Assembly (NCBI GenBank): GCA_025352795.1
Contig: JANXSF010000049.1
Location: 1-44,425, forward strand
Origin: Acidobacteriota bacterium
Lineage (GTDB): Bacteria > Acidobacteriota > Terriglobia > Bryobacterales > Bryobacteraceae
Direction: 5' to 3'
Length of the DNA stretch: 44,425 bases
Shown here one piece after another: positions 8,057-17,104 of this stretch (position 1 is the stretch's first letter; each line of letters opens with the position of its first letter). The notes under the pieces are model-generated. The model saw only the letters and a list, made by a program, of their open reading frames with translations. It made no database searches and was not told the origin of the DNA. Made by a program: the position numbers and the translations under genes.

Positions 8057-10045
8057 TCATTGAACTTCTGGCAAGGAGAAAGAGAACGTTGAGCCTTCAC
8101 CCACTATCGAATTTGCCCAGATCCGTCCGCTGCCGCGTTCAATGATTCGCTTACAGATAGCCAGCCCCAAACCGGTGCCGGGATATTCATTCTTATGCAG
8201 ACGTTTGAACAATCCAAAAACCCGTTCGGCATACTCTTGTGCAAAGCCAATGCCGTTGTCTTTGACGCTGACAATCCATTCGCTTCCTTCCCGCCTGCAC
8301 CCGATTTGAATCGTCGGCGCTTCAGTCGCGCTGCGGTATTTCAGTGCATTGGAAATAAGGTTCTGGAAGACTTGTGCCAGTTGCGCTTCGTCGCCGCAAA
8401 CGGAAGGAAGAGTATCAACGCTGACCACTGCATTTTCCGATCTTATGCGGTTTTGAAGGGTGTTCAGAGCCTGGGCTAACGACGCGTTTAAATCAGCCGA
8501 TCTAGAGACAAGTGCTTCGTCCTTTCCGGTATGAATTACATGAGAAAAGTTCAGCAGGTCTTTTAGAAGCCGCTCCATTCGCTTCACTCCACTATCCACC
8601 TCAGCAACAAATCCACGGGATTCGTCAGTCATGTGCGGCTCAAGATCACGGGCCAAAAGCTCCGTATAGATGTTGACCATGCGCAGCGGTTCTTGAAGGT
8701 CGTGACTTGCTACGTAGGCAAACTCCTCAAGTTCCCTGTTCGCCCCTTCCAACGCGTTACGTGCTCGCACCTGCGCAGTAACATCGCTGCAGACAACAAC
8801 TATGCCAGACACCATACCATCGGGCTCACGCAATGGGTGGAAGACACAATTAAACCACGCGTCTTCCAGTACGTCGGTTCCGTTCCGATCGTAAGGAATG
8901 AGCCATTCGCTGGCCGCAAACGGCTCACCAGTGTCCAAAACACGATTGAAAGCGTCCCAGATGTGCGGTTCCAATTCAGGCATGACGTCCTTAAAGCGAC
9001 GTCCCACCAGTTGTCTTCCTTGTAGCAAAGCCTGATAAAAAGGATTAGCCAATTCAACCACGAAATCGCGTCCACGAAATACTACAATGGCAACCGGGGC
9101 TTGCATAAAAACTTGTTCCAGTTGCGCTTCTTTTGCCGCCAGCGCCTTTTCAATGCGCTTTCGCTCAGTAATATCTTCGATGATTGCAATGAATTCGGTT
9201 GGCTGGCCACCCTTGTCCCGCCGCATGGTTCCCGAAGCCCGTACCCATACTATCTGGCCATCTTTTCGAATGTATCGCTTTTCTAAAATGGTGGGAACGT
9301 TCGCACCTGTTCTGTGCGCTTCACCATATTGGTGGGTCAATTGGACGTCATCGGGATGAGTGAAATGGTCAAAGCCAACAGCAGCCACCTCCTCACGAGT
9401 GAAGCCGAGCATTTTTAAATACGCTTGATTCACTTCCACAAAATGCCCTTCCGGTGTTGTAAGAACCATCCCTACTGGCACATGGGCAAAGGCTGCGCTG
9501 AAGCGTGCCTCACTTTCCCGCAGCGCATCTTCCGCTCCTTTCCTGGCCGTGATGTCTCTGGTTGATCCGCTAACCGCCTGCACTGATCCATCCGGTCCAA
9601 TGACTGGAACAAAGATGTACTCATACATGCCTGCCAGTCCGCTTGTCGCAGTGTAAGGGGTCTCATCGCGAAGAGGCTGCTTTGTATCAATCACCTGCTG
9701 AATCTGTAGTTGAAGTTTTTTAGCAAGGTCTTCGGGGTAGTCAAGTTCGGCGACAGTCTTTCCCGCCGCTTCCTCAAACGTTTTCCCCCACAAACGGAGC
9801 AGCGGTTGGTTGACATACGTGAACCGCCCGTCTAAATCGAAAACGTAATTAAGATCTGGAGAATAGGTGAGCGCAGTTTCCAGTGCCTGTAGACGTTGCT
9901 CGACAATGCTTGCAGTCCGATGATTTTTTGACCCATTCCAATTGGCTCGCAAGAGAGCTATCTCTTTCTGAAGTTCGACGTTTTGAGCCCGAAGCCGCAG
10001 AAGCTCCACTTCGCCCGCGTGGATTTGCAAATCGTTGTTCTTCAT
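8057..10045 (-). CDS. soluble sensor histidine kinase with three PAS domains
   Basis: A 662-residue kinase without membrane segments, so probably sensing a cytoplasmic signal. An N-terminal coiled coil (about 10-35) is followed by three PAS domains with PAC-type ends (about 55-168, 176-297 and 308-425). A HisKA-like dimerisation helix has the phosphoacceptor H448 in VASHDLQEPLRM. The HATPase domain shows N box NLISNALKYR, G1 DNGIGF, and G2 GTGLGLAICKRI. It belongs to the phytochrome-like/PAS kinase group with the SHDLQEPLR box. No response regulator gene lies next to it, so it is an orphan kinase in this window. Confidence 0.93.
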   Translation of the reverse strand: MKNNDLQIHAGEVELLRLRAQNVELQKEIALLRANWNGSKNHRTASIVEQRLQALETALTYSPDLNYVFDLDGRFTYVNQPLLRLWGKTFEEAAGKTVAELDYPEDLAKKLQLQIQQVIDTKQPLRDETPYTATSGLAGMYEYIFVPVIGPDGSVQAVSGSTRDITARKGAEDALRESEARFSAAFAHVPVGMVLTTPEGHFVEVNQAYLKMLGFTREEVAAVGFDHFTHPDDVQLTHQYGEAHRTGANVPTILEKRYIRKDGQIVWVRASGTMRRDKGGQPTEFIAIIEDITERKRIEKALAAKEAQLEQVFMQAPVAIVVFRGRDFVVELANPFYQALLQGRQLVGRRFKDVMPELEPHIWDAFNRVLDTGEPFAASEWLIPYDRNGTDVLEDAWFNCVFHPLREPDGMVSGIVVVCSDVTAQVRARNALEGANRELEEFAYVASHDLQEPLRMVNIYTELLARDLEPHMTDESRGFVAEVDSGVKRMERLLKDLLNFSHVIHTGKDEALVSRSADLNASLAQALNTLQNRIRSENAVVSVDTLPSVCGDEAQLAQVFQNLISNALKYRSATEAPTIQIGCRREGSEWIVSVKDNGIGFAQEYAERVFGLFKRLHKNEYPGTGLGLAICKRIIERGSGRIWANSIVGEGSTFSFSLPEVQ

Positions 10046-10246
10046 CGCGATATTTCAAAACACGAAGTTCAAGAGGTAAGTCCACGCATAAGAGGAGAAA
10101 TAAATTCCCAATCGATCGGAAGGTCGTACATGGCTGAGCGTATCACATTTTTCAATGGCGACAACGTTCACACACCGCAAAGGGTGTGCTTCGGGTGGAT
10201 GATGGGTTCGAGTTATGACGAGGAAGGACGATGCCCACTTTCAAAT

Positions 10247-12082
10247 CTAGGCAGCCATCAGCATTTCGATTTCGCGCTCAACAAACTTTTCATTCGAAAT
10301 CGTCTTGGGACCTGGGCCCATATTTCGTTCCAGGTCTCGAGAGATTTCAATGATGCTAGCCACTTTGCAATCACTAAGTTCCAGCAGCACTTTTCTTGCG
10401 TCGCTAATCCGATTCATTCGCCGATAAATATCGATCTGAACCACTTTAGATTCCAGAGATCTCTCCGATCGAATTAAGGCATCTGCTTCACTGAGTTGCT
10501 TCCTATCCATCAGTAGAACAGCCTGGGCTGCAATGAAACGGCTCTTTACATCAGCCCAAAGGCACCCAGCACCTTTTGCAAAAAGCTTTTCAGCTTCTCC
10601 ATGTTTGCCCAGTTTTAGTTTAATGGTCGCAAGGATGTGCAAAGCGATCCACTCAACCCTGGTTTGAGTTTGTTCGGTTGCAACCAAAGCTTCTGCTTCT
10701 TGGTAGCGTCCCATCCGGACAAAAACGGAAGCTTTCCCATTTCTGGCGACCGCGTTTTGCGGGAAATCGCGAACGGTAGATTCGTAGGCTGCAAGCGCTT
10801 CAGGCAAACGTCCCAGCGCCTTCAGCACCTCCGCCTTCCCACTTCTGGCGACCACATTTTGCGGGAAATCGCGAACGGTAGATTCGTAGGCTGCAAGAGC
10901 ATCCGGAAAACGGCCCAGCGCCTTCAGCACCTCCGCCTTGCCAGTTCTGGCGACCTCGTTTTGCGGGAAATCGCTAGCGGTAGATTTGTAAACTGCAAGC
11001 GCTTTTGGCAAATCGCCTATTCCAAGAAGCGCATCCGCGAATTGGTTATGGACGAACGGATCTCCAGGACTCAATTCTCTGGCTTTGGCCGACCAAGTCA
11101 ATTGATAGTCTCCGTATCCAAGGTCCTTGGCATCCTTCGCTAAATCGCATAGAGATTTGGCGGCTAAATCAGGTCTGCCACTTGTGACCTGGCCCTTAAC
11201 TAACTCGTCGACGTACTTTTCAGCCTGTGCGAGATTTCCTAATTGAAGCTGCCGCTGGATGGCGCTTTTTTGCACATTCACATTTTGAAACGTCTCATGC
11301 CCAGTTGTCTTTTTGGATTTTGCTCTAGGGCGATCAGATTTCCTGCGGTCATCTTCTACGAGAACGCGCTGAACCCCAGCTTGAGTCGCCTTTGGGATAA
11401 CTCTGGCCCATTGCATCAAGACATGGCGAAAATTTGGGAAGCGTTTATATCGCTGATCGGCGAGGAGTTGAAGTTGTGCAGAACCTTGCTTCGCTCCACT
11501 AGCCATGGCAACCGCTATAGTGCGAAATGCGCCCGTCTCTATCAAAACAGATTCGAATTCCGGCTTACCACCCTCCTCACCGAAATCCTGCACTGGAATC
11601 GCATCCCAGGCGGCACGTCCCTGAAGGATCCATTGTTGCGAATCCATCACAGACTTATGCAAAGCGGCTACTTTGGAATAATTCAAGCCAGAGCTATGCC
11701 AATTCAACCAAAGTGAGGAATTCGGCAGTGGTCTCGAAAAAAGGCGGTTTGAGATGAACTCACCAACATAGGAATAATCCAGTAAATCCTCTAATGCATC
11801 CTCGCTGAGGTCACGGGTAGTGTCACTGCATGCCGAATCCATTGAAATCAGGGCTAACTGCAAGCCGCGTTCCTTACGGCAAGCCTCTTCAAGTAATTCA
11901 CGTGCTGAATCAATAGTCGCTTCGGGGAAGTGACGCGCATCCTCTGCATCCCCAAAAAGATGCGGGAAAAGTCCTTGGGAAATTAGTTGTGGCTGTGCCG
12001 TTTGTCGAGAGACACACCAAGCTTGGCTGCCTTTCACAAAGACAGCAACGCCTGCTTGTCCCGAAACTATTGCTCCTGTCAC
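10247..12082 (-). CDS. TPR-repeat protein with unassigned N-terminal domain
   Basis: A 611-residue protein without a signal peptide. Residues 1-240 form a domain I do not recognise (begins TGAIVSGQAGVAVFVKG). A short basic linker follows (about 248-260, RPRAKSKK), then TPR-like helical repeats from about 275 to 580. Three of these (about 368-401, 402-435, 436-469; core KAEVLKALGRFPDALAAYES) are nearly identical in protein and DNA. TPR arrays bind partner proteins; the partner is unknown. The GTG start overlaps the stop of the upstream zinc-ribbon gene (TAGTG), so the two are translationally coupled and probably work together. Role unknown. Confidence 0.8.
   Translation of the reverse strand: MTGAIVSGQAGVAVFVKGSQAWCVSRQTAQPQLISQGLFPHLFGDAEDARHFPEATIDSARELLEEACRKERGLQLALISMDSACSDTTRDLSEDALEDLLDYSYVGEFISNRLFSRPLPNSSLWLNWHSSGLNYSKVAALHKSVMDSQQWILQGRAAWDAIPVQDFGEEGGKPEFESVLIETGAFRTIAVAMASGAKQGSAQLQLLADQRYKRFPNFRHVLMQWARVIPKATQAGVQRVLVEDDRRKSDRPRAKSKKTTGHETFQNVNVQKSAIQRQLQLGNLAQAEKYVDELVKGQVTSGRPDLAAKSLCDLAKDAKDLGYGDYQLTWSAKARELSPGDPFVHNQFADALLGIGDLPKALAVYKSTASDFPQNEVARTGKAEVLKALGRFPDALAAYESTVRDFPQNVVARSGKAEVLKALGRLPEALAAYESTVRDFPQNAVARNGKASVFVRMGRYQEAEALVATEQTQTRVEWIALHILATIKLKLGKHGEAEKLFAKGAGCLWADVKSRFIAAQAVLLMDRKQLSEADALIRSERSLESKVVQIDIYRRMNRISDARKVLLELSDCKVASIIEISRDLERNMGPGPKTISNEKFVEREIEMLMAA
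10741..11046 (-). repeat. three tandem copies of a 102-bp in-frame repeat
   Basis: The block beginning GCGGGAAATCGC starts at 10759, 10861 and 10963, exactly 102 bp apart, with few differences between neighbouring copies. 102 bp is 34 codons, one TPR unit. The near identity at DNA level suggests recent duplication, and copy number may vary between strains. Confidence 0.85.
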
Positions 12083-12876
12083 TAATATTCCTCGACTGCA
12101 ATGCCTAGAGCATCTTTCTTGATCACGTCCCGAATTGCCGAAAGCACAGCACGATCTGCTTTGTCCGTTGGCTTGGCCACCAGAATCCGCTCAACACTGT
12201 TACGATTGAACGGCCCATAAATATTCACTTCGACAAAAACGTCTCTATCTATTAGGATACCTGCAAATTCTTGGACAGTAGACTGTCGGTCAAGCATCGG
12301 TTGCCCCTTGGCTGCTGCCAGACGGGCTCTTGTTGACCAGAATGCCCGATAGCCGGGTGGAACAGGCTCCTTCTGGATCGGGCAGATTCGATTGCAAAAA
12401 TCTACCGTGTTTTCCCAAAACACAGTGGTCCGCAAAGAGATTGCCGACGACTTCAAAACCATACTGCAAGCTCCATAGGTCGGGACACCCTTGCCATCCA
12501 ATGACAGTGCTCCAAATCGGATGTCCTTGTAGTAGCGAGGAAAAACACGAGCGTCTGTTGCTGCACGCGTCGAATCGAAGAGCGAATCCTCTGAGAGTCT
12601 TCCGGCACCCTCGGTCTCTTGATAGTAGGTCGCATAAACTACGTTCTCCGATGAAAGCAATGCCTTGGTCAAATCCAGGCTTCGACAAACGACAGCGACG
12701 GAAGCTCCTAAGAACGCTTCATAAGCATCGAAAAGAGCTCCGCGATTCCCCGCAGTAGCTGACTTTTTCGCCTCGCTATACTGCAAATCGAGCGCATTGA
12801 CTTCCTCTGGATCGTTTGCCTTTCGAACGTTTGGAAACCCACAAAAATGGAAGCAGTCTGGGACAGTTTGCCGCAT
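12082..12876 (-). CDS. unassigned zinc-ribbon protein, N-terminus split by an apparent frameshift
   Basis: The open frame encodes 264 aa of no family known to me. Its first residues keep only the second half of a zinc ribbon (CFHFCGFPNVRK). The missing first half (MNLNCPECGTNVRSYAANCP) lies just upstream in the next frame, starting at ATG 12919. Removing one base from the C-run at 12860-12862 would join them as CPEC-x11-CPDC-x3-C. The rest is a mixed alpha/beta protein (YATYYQETEGAGRL, RFGALSLDGKGVPTYGAC, DVFVEVNIYGPFNRNSVERILVAKP). The stop overlaps the start of the TPR gene. Either the gene is disrupted, or one base is wrong, or translation starts at 12876 with half a ribbon. Confidence 0.65.
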   Translation of the reverse strand: MRQTVPDCFHFCGFPNVRKANDPEEVNALDLQYSEAKKSATAGNRGALFDAYEAFLGASVAVVCRSLDLTKALLSSENVVYATYYQETEGAGRLSEDSLFDSTRAATDARVFPRYYKDIRFGALSLDGKGVPTYGACSMVLKSSAISLRTTVFWENTVDFCNRICPIQKEPVPPGYRAFWSTRARLAAAKGQPMLDRQSTVQEFAGILIDRDVFVEVNIYGPFNRNSVERILVAKPTDKADRAVLSAIRDVIKKDALGIAVEEY

Positions 12877-12919
12877 AGGATCGAACGTTGGTTCCGCACT
12901 CGGGACAATTTAGATTCAT
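12860..12919 (-). other. out-of-frame 5' end of the zinc-ribbon gene
   Basis: On the minus strand ATG at 12917-12919 opens a frame encoding MNLNCPECGTNVRSYAANCP, a clear zinc-ribbon beginning. It loses register with the 12082-12876 frame at a run of three C (12860-12862). No strong ribosome binding site precedes the ATG. Confidence 0.65.
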
Positions 12920-12941
12920 ATAAAAGAATTAATAACGATAT

Positions 12942-12962
12942 CAGGTTTTACACGAAAACCTG
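12942..12962. terminator. hairpin between two minus-strand genes, possible terminator
   Basis: CAGGTTTT (12942-12949) pairs with AAAACCTG (12955-12962) around ACACG. It lies between the stop of the glycan operon (13005) and the start of the zinc-ribbon gene (12919), and may insulate the two units. There is no long T-run on the minus strand, so the terminator role is uncertain. Confidence 0.4.
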
Positions 12963-13004
12963 TTTGGCTGCCAAAGCGCAATTATCCGGCCCTCTGCCAG
13001 CATG

Positions 13005-15440
13005 CTACTTACCCGCTGACTTACGCACCGGTTCAATCGTAACCTGGTGCAAACCTACCAGCAGCGGCCGGGTGTCTCCGTTGGGCATTGCTGCTATGGT
13101 TCGGGTATCTGGTGTATAAATTCGCAGCTCATTTGGGCCTTGGGTGATTTCGACGGTGCAATACAGAGTCTGGCGTTTTTCTAAAACTACTCGGCAGATT
13201 TCCTGATGCGTAACGGTGCCTTCCACAATCAGCGTGCGGATGGAACCGGCACGGCTGGGGCCCGGTTCCACATCCAGCTCTAAAGAAATTGTTTCTTTTT
13301 CCTTAGCGATCAGGTTGAAAGATATTCCCCCTTCTAAACCGCTTCCCAACCATAAATAGCCTCTTTCTACCGGCCCAAGATCTTCAATATCCCAAGGGAT
13401 TCCCAAATGTCCGGTATCCACTCCTATGCGCTTTTGCAGGCGTTTCCCAACCACTAGCAATGGGGCCCTGGCCGGAACTTCGCTCAGTTGCTGTTCCTCA
13501 GTGACCTGATGTTGCACGGGCCCGGCGAACGCCGTAGCAAACAGCCGAATGCGGCCTGATGACAATAGCATTGGTATGTCGGATTGCAAGCGCAGCCACT
13601 GCACAATTTCAGGTACTTCCAGTAGCGGCGCCCATTCAAATGGAAGCGCTCGCTGATCTTGAAAAAGCAGATGAGTAATATGATTTTCATCAATTTTATG
13701 ACGCAACGTAGCGGCGTCAAACTTTTCCTTGCCCCACGGAAAGACGCTGTTCGAATAACCCTGATAGGGGCCAAAAAGTGGGTAGTCTGGTGCCTGATGA
13801 TTGCCAAATAATAGAATGCGGGAATTGCTGGGAATCAACGGCAACGCTTCCTGAAACGGGTCGTTGATCAGTGCCATTGTAATTGGATGTGCCATACGGT
13901 TACCCATCAAAACTAAAGCCTGGCACACGGGGGGAATCACCGCCCAAGGAAGCAATAGTAAAGCCACCGCCTGCACCCAAGGTCGACGGAGAATCACGTT
14001 ATCCAAATAAGCAGCAGCCAGAATTACTCCTGCTACATAAGGCGTAATCAGGAATCGCTCTGGCAATCCAGAATGCTGCATCCAGCGGATGCCCAGCACT
14101 ATGGCACCGGTCAAGGTAGCCATGAAGATGGCCATGGTCAACAATTGTGGGGAGGATTTGCGCAGCAAAGCACGGAAGGAAAATCCAATGGCCATCAGCC
14201 AAAGCAAGCCGCCCAGTGAAAATCGATGAGCCAATTCCAATTGGCTATATTCAAAGTAGCCTGGCCATCCAGTTCTCTTCTCTCCGGCCAGAATGCGATT
14301 GGCACCTAGAGCGTCGCCCACTTTTCGGAACCATCCATTCCATGCCGCCAACCCTACTGAACTGGGGACTGCGGGAAGTTCAATCAGGTTCAAAAAGAAG
14401 CGCCCTGTATGTGTTTCCACTTGTTCCACACTCAATACACTGGCATGGAACTTACGCATCGGTTCCGGCCCCAGTGGGTTGCCGCTATTCTTCCAATTGA
14501 ACGCTAAAGGAACCACTGCACCGCTTAGGATCAAAGCCATGAGAAGGCCAGCCAAAAAGGGTCCAACTGACTTTCTACCTCGGCTCCAAAGCAACAAAAC
14601 TAACGGCACCAATAGAACCATCTCTACGGAACGGATGTTCAAACACAAAACAAAGTAGACCGCCAACCAGAAATAATCTGTGGCGCTGTTCTGTTGGCTT
14701 GCTGCGATTTTTACAGACCACCATAAAACTCCGCAGAAGAATACAATGGACCACATTTCCGGCTTCAACATGGGTGCGTAGTTAGTAACCAGCGGGGTAG
14801 ACATCACCAGCAGCACCGTTCCCAGTGAGACCACTCTCGATACGCCCAATGCGCTGAGTAGTAACCATTGCGCCACAATCGCCAGCGGCACGCCCAGCCA
14901 GAATACAGAACGGGCCACCCATTCCAAACGCGTTAGTAACACCGGCCACAGGAAAAACAGTTCACTCCCAAACTGCAAAACCGTTTGCCGATCATTATGG
15001 GTAGGATATGGAAAAATGTTCCGATTGGTCATCCAATAAAGGACTCGTGACGCGTGATACATTTTCTCATCGCCTTCAAAAATGGGGGTGATCCATTGGA
15101 GTACAAACGTCAAGGCAGTGACCGCAGCAATCAAAAATGCCAGAGCAATTTCCACCCCAGTCCAGGGCTGACTTTGAAATCGCAAATTAGTAGCGAGCCA
15201 CGAATTTGAGGGGATAGATTTTCTTAACAGCCGAAGCGCAACGACTGCAATCACGCCGTGAACAACCATCCACGGAACTGCGGCCAATTGATTGAATACA
15301 GAAAGTACAACGGCAATCCCGCCGATTTGAAATACTGCCAATGCCAATACAATCCAAAATCGCTCAGCTCCGCTGCGGCCAAAACGCAAGGCTACCAACA
15401 GACCCGTAATTAATAGGAACAGCGCCGACACTGCCAGCAT
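13005..15440 (-). CDS. large GT-C fold membrane glycosyltransferase
   Basis: An 811-residue protein with about 12-13 membrane segments over residues 1-520 and a soluble, probably periplasmic, C-terminal part (about 530-811). The first long loop has PIFEGDEKMYHASRVLYW (about 119-136), whose acidic residues match the catalytic/metal site of GT-C enzymes of the GT39/GT83 type that use polyprenyl-phosphate sugars. The start ATG at 15440 overlaps the stop of the nucleotidyltransferase gene (TAATG), indicating translational coupling. With the aldolase and nucleotidyltransferase it likely builds or decorates a cell-surface glycan. The C-terminal domain has no match I can name. Confidence 0.8.
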   Translation of the reverse strand: MLAVSALFLLITGLLVALRFGRSGAERFWIVLALAVFQIGGIAVVLSVFNQLAAVPWMVVHGVIAVVALRLLRKSIPSNSWLATNLRFQSQPWTGVEIALAFLIAAVTALTFVLQWITPIFEGDEKMYHASRVLYWMTNRNIFPYPTHNDRQTVLQFGSELFFLWPVLLTRLEWVARSVFWLGVPLAIVAQWLLLSALGVSRVVSLGTVLLVMSTPLVTNYAPMLKPEMWSIVFFCGVLWWSVKIAASQQNSATDYFWLAVYFVLCLNIRSVEMVLLVPLVLLLWSRGRKSVGPFLAGLLMALILSGAVVPLAFNWKNSGNPLGPEPMRKFHASVLSVEQVETHTGRFFLNLIELPAVPSSVGLAAWNGWFRKVGDALGANRILAGEKRTGWPGYFEYSQLELAHRFSLGGLLWLMAIGFSFRALLRKSSPQLLTMAIFMATLTGAIVLGIRWMQHSGLPERFLITPYVAGVILAAAYLDNVILRRPWVQAVALLLLPWAVIPPVCQALVLMGNRMAHPITMALINDPFQEALPLIPSNSRILLFGNHQAPDYPLFGPYQGYSNSVFPWGKEKFDAATLRHKIDENHITHLLFQDQRALPFEWAPLLEVPEIVQWLRLQSDIPMLLSSGRIRLFATAFAGPVQHQVTEEQQLSEVPARAPLLVVGKRLQKRIGVDTGHLGIPWDIEDLGPVERGYLWLGSGLEGGISFNLIAKEKETISLELDVEPGPSRAGSIRTLIVEGTVTHQEICRVVLEKRQTLYCTVEITQGPNELRIYTPDTRTIAAMPNGDTRPLLVGLHQVTIEPVRKSAGK

Positions 15441-17104
15441 TAATCGGCTCCTGGTAACTCGGGCACCCGCTTGGCATAGCGCTTGCGAAGTTCCTCAATG
15501 GAAGCCGGATCTACACGGCTATCCAGTTCCAACTGGTAAGGATGCGTTTCCCACTTGTCAAAGCAGCTCTGCCAATACTCAAATGTAAGTAAATCGTCCG
15601 GCGTGCCCCAACCAATGTAATGATCCACTTCCAGAATGCGGCAAGTCAGACCCAACGCCAGCGCATCATTGATCGCCGTGTCGATATAGAATTCACCATT
15701 CACCCGTGCATCCCGATCAATCATGCGGTTAGTGGCAGCCGTATAATCAGCAGCTCGCTTGAAGGTGAACGTGCCGATAATGGAAGGATCGGTGGCCGGG
15801 TTGGACAGTGGAACTTTCACTGAAACGCGCTTCACGTTGCCATCTATTTCTTCTACCCAACCATATTGTTGTGGATTGCGAATTGCACCTGGATGCCCAC
15901 GCATCACCCATACAATTACATCGGTCTCAATGTCTTCGAGTAACTTCATATAAGCCGTACGGTCATACAACATACCGTTATCGCAGGCTCCAATGGTCAC
16001 CGGCATTTGCGGATCAATGTGTTCCACACCGGCCAGCGCCGTGCGAGCCTGGCCGTCAGTGAGCTTTTCCAACACCACAAATCCGGCATGGGGAAAAGCT
16101 TGCAGAATACCCATTTGAATCTGGGCCAGTCCCGGCAGATCCTGCCGCAGCACGAACACATGCTGATCTGCAGGGGGCATGTCACTGGCAGCCTGCACCA
16201 CCATCGGCTTGCCAGAAACTGCAATTAACGGCTTCACTGTAGTCCAACCACGATCTGCAAAGCGTTGCCCTAAACCGGCCATTGGCACCACAACCGAACC
16301 TGCACCAGGAGTCACCGCGTGCGCGGCAAAGTGCGGGTCAATTAGTGCCCGAAATATGTTTGACCAGCGGACATACTCGGCCAAGTCGTGCGGCGTTCCC
16401 CATTGCATAAAATGCTGTAAGTCATACACGGCGACGCGTTGCCTATCTTCCAACATAGGACGGTACACCATGCTGGCGTAATACTCACCGTTCACTTTCA
16501 GATCACCCCGCTTCATTGTGCGTTGAGCGTAGTCCAGCATTTTCTGCCCCGTGCGGAAATAGTAAGTGCCGCTGGAAGCATACTCATTCATCGGCGTATT
16601 GGTGTACGGCTGTTTTTCCTGGATAGCCTGCACCCAGCCCTTCGATTCCTGCTGGTAGGCGTAGTAAGTGGACCCGAGTAAGTGAGGATGAAAATTGCGG
16701 TAAGACGGAATGGCGCCATCGCAAGCAGTTTCAGCAGTGAACTGTTGGAAGTTTTCCCAATCCCAATAGCAGGTGAAGTCGCAATAGTTTAGAACTACGG
16801 GAACGTCGCGATGAATGAAATCAGCCGCGCACCAGGCAGCATAAACCGGACCCAGTTTGTGCGGTGGAATGCCAACAATGGTTCCGCTGGGGCAGTACTT
16901 TAAAAGCGTTTCCCGAATGGCGAACTCGGGCGTGTCCAGGTGATCTTGATTGCAGATGAAAAGGAAATCCGTTTCACCCGGAAACATGTCCACCACATGG
17001 CACACAATGGGCTTTCCTTCCACCAGGATCATTGGCTTAGGTACGCTATAACCAGCTTTACGAAACCTCTCCCCAAAACCGGACATGGGAATAATTATCT
17101 GCAT
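15440..17104 (-). CDS. tandem-domain sugar nucleotidyltransferase (two NTP_transferase modules)
   Basis: A 554-residue protein made of two homologous nucleotidyltransferase halves. The first starts IIIPMSGFGERFRKAGYSVPKP (about 3-24) and the second VVVPMAGLGQRFADRGWTTVKP (about 270-291). Both keep the G-x-G-x-R-F and KP signature. Further paired motifs are VNGEYY/VNGEFY and MQWGTPHDL/IGWGTPDDL. Such enzymes activate a sugar phosphate to a nucleotide sugar for capsule-type glycans. ATG 17104 is chosen because it overlaps the aldolase stop (TGATG); a TTG one codon upstream is also possible. Two domains in one chain suggest either two activities or one inactive half. Confidence 0.85.
   Translation of the reverse strand: MQIIIPMSGFGERFRKAGYSVPKPMILVEGKPIVCHVVDMFPGETDFLFICNQDHLDTPEFAIRETLLKYCPSGTIVGIPPHKLGPVYAAWCAADFIHRDVPVVLNYCDFTCYWDWENFQQFTAETACDGAIPSYRNFHPHLLGSTYYAYQQESKGWVQAIQEKQPYTNTPMNEYASSGTYYFRTGQKMLDYAQRTMKRGDLKVNGEYYASMVYRPMLEDRQRVAVYDLQHFMQWGTPHDLAEYVRWSNIFRALIDPHFAAHAVTPGAGSVVVPMAGLGQRFADRGWTTVKPLIAVSGKPMVVQAASDMPPADQHVFVLRQDLPGLAQIQMGILQAFPHAGFVVLEKLTDGQARTALAGVEHIDPQMPVTIGACDNGMLYDRTAYMKLLEDIETDVIVWVMRGHPGAIRNPQQYGWVEEIDGNVKRVSVKVPLSNPATDPSIIGTFTFKRAADYTAATNRMIDRDARVNGEFYIDTAINDALALGLTCRILEVDHYIGWGTPDDLLTFEYWQSCFDKWETHPYQLELDSRVDPASIEELRKRYAKRVPELPGAD

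Noticed and set aside
10741-11046. Regular 102-bp repeat considered as a CRISPR array
   Set aside because: Units are contiguous, lack variable spacers, keep one reading frame and encode TPR units.
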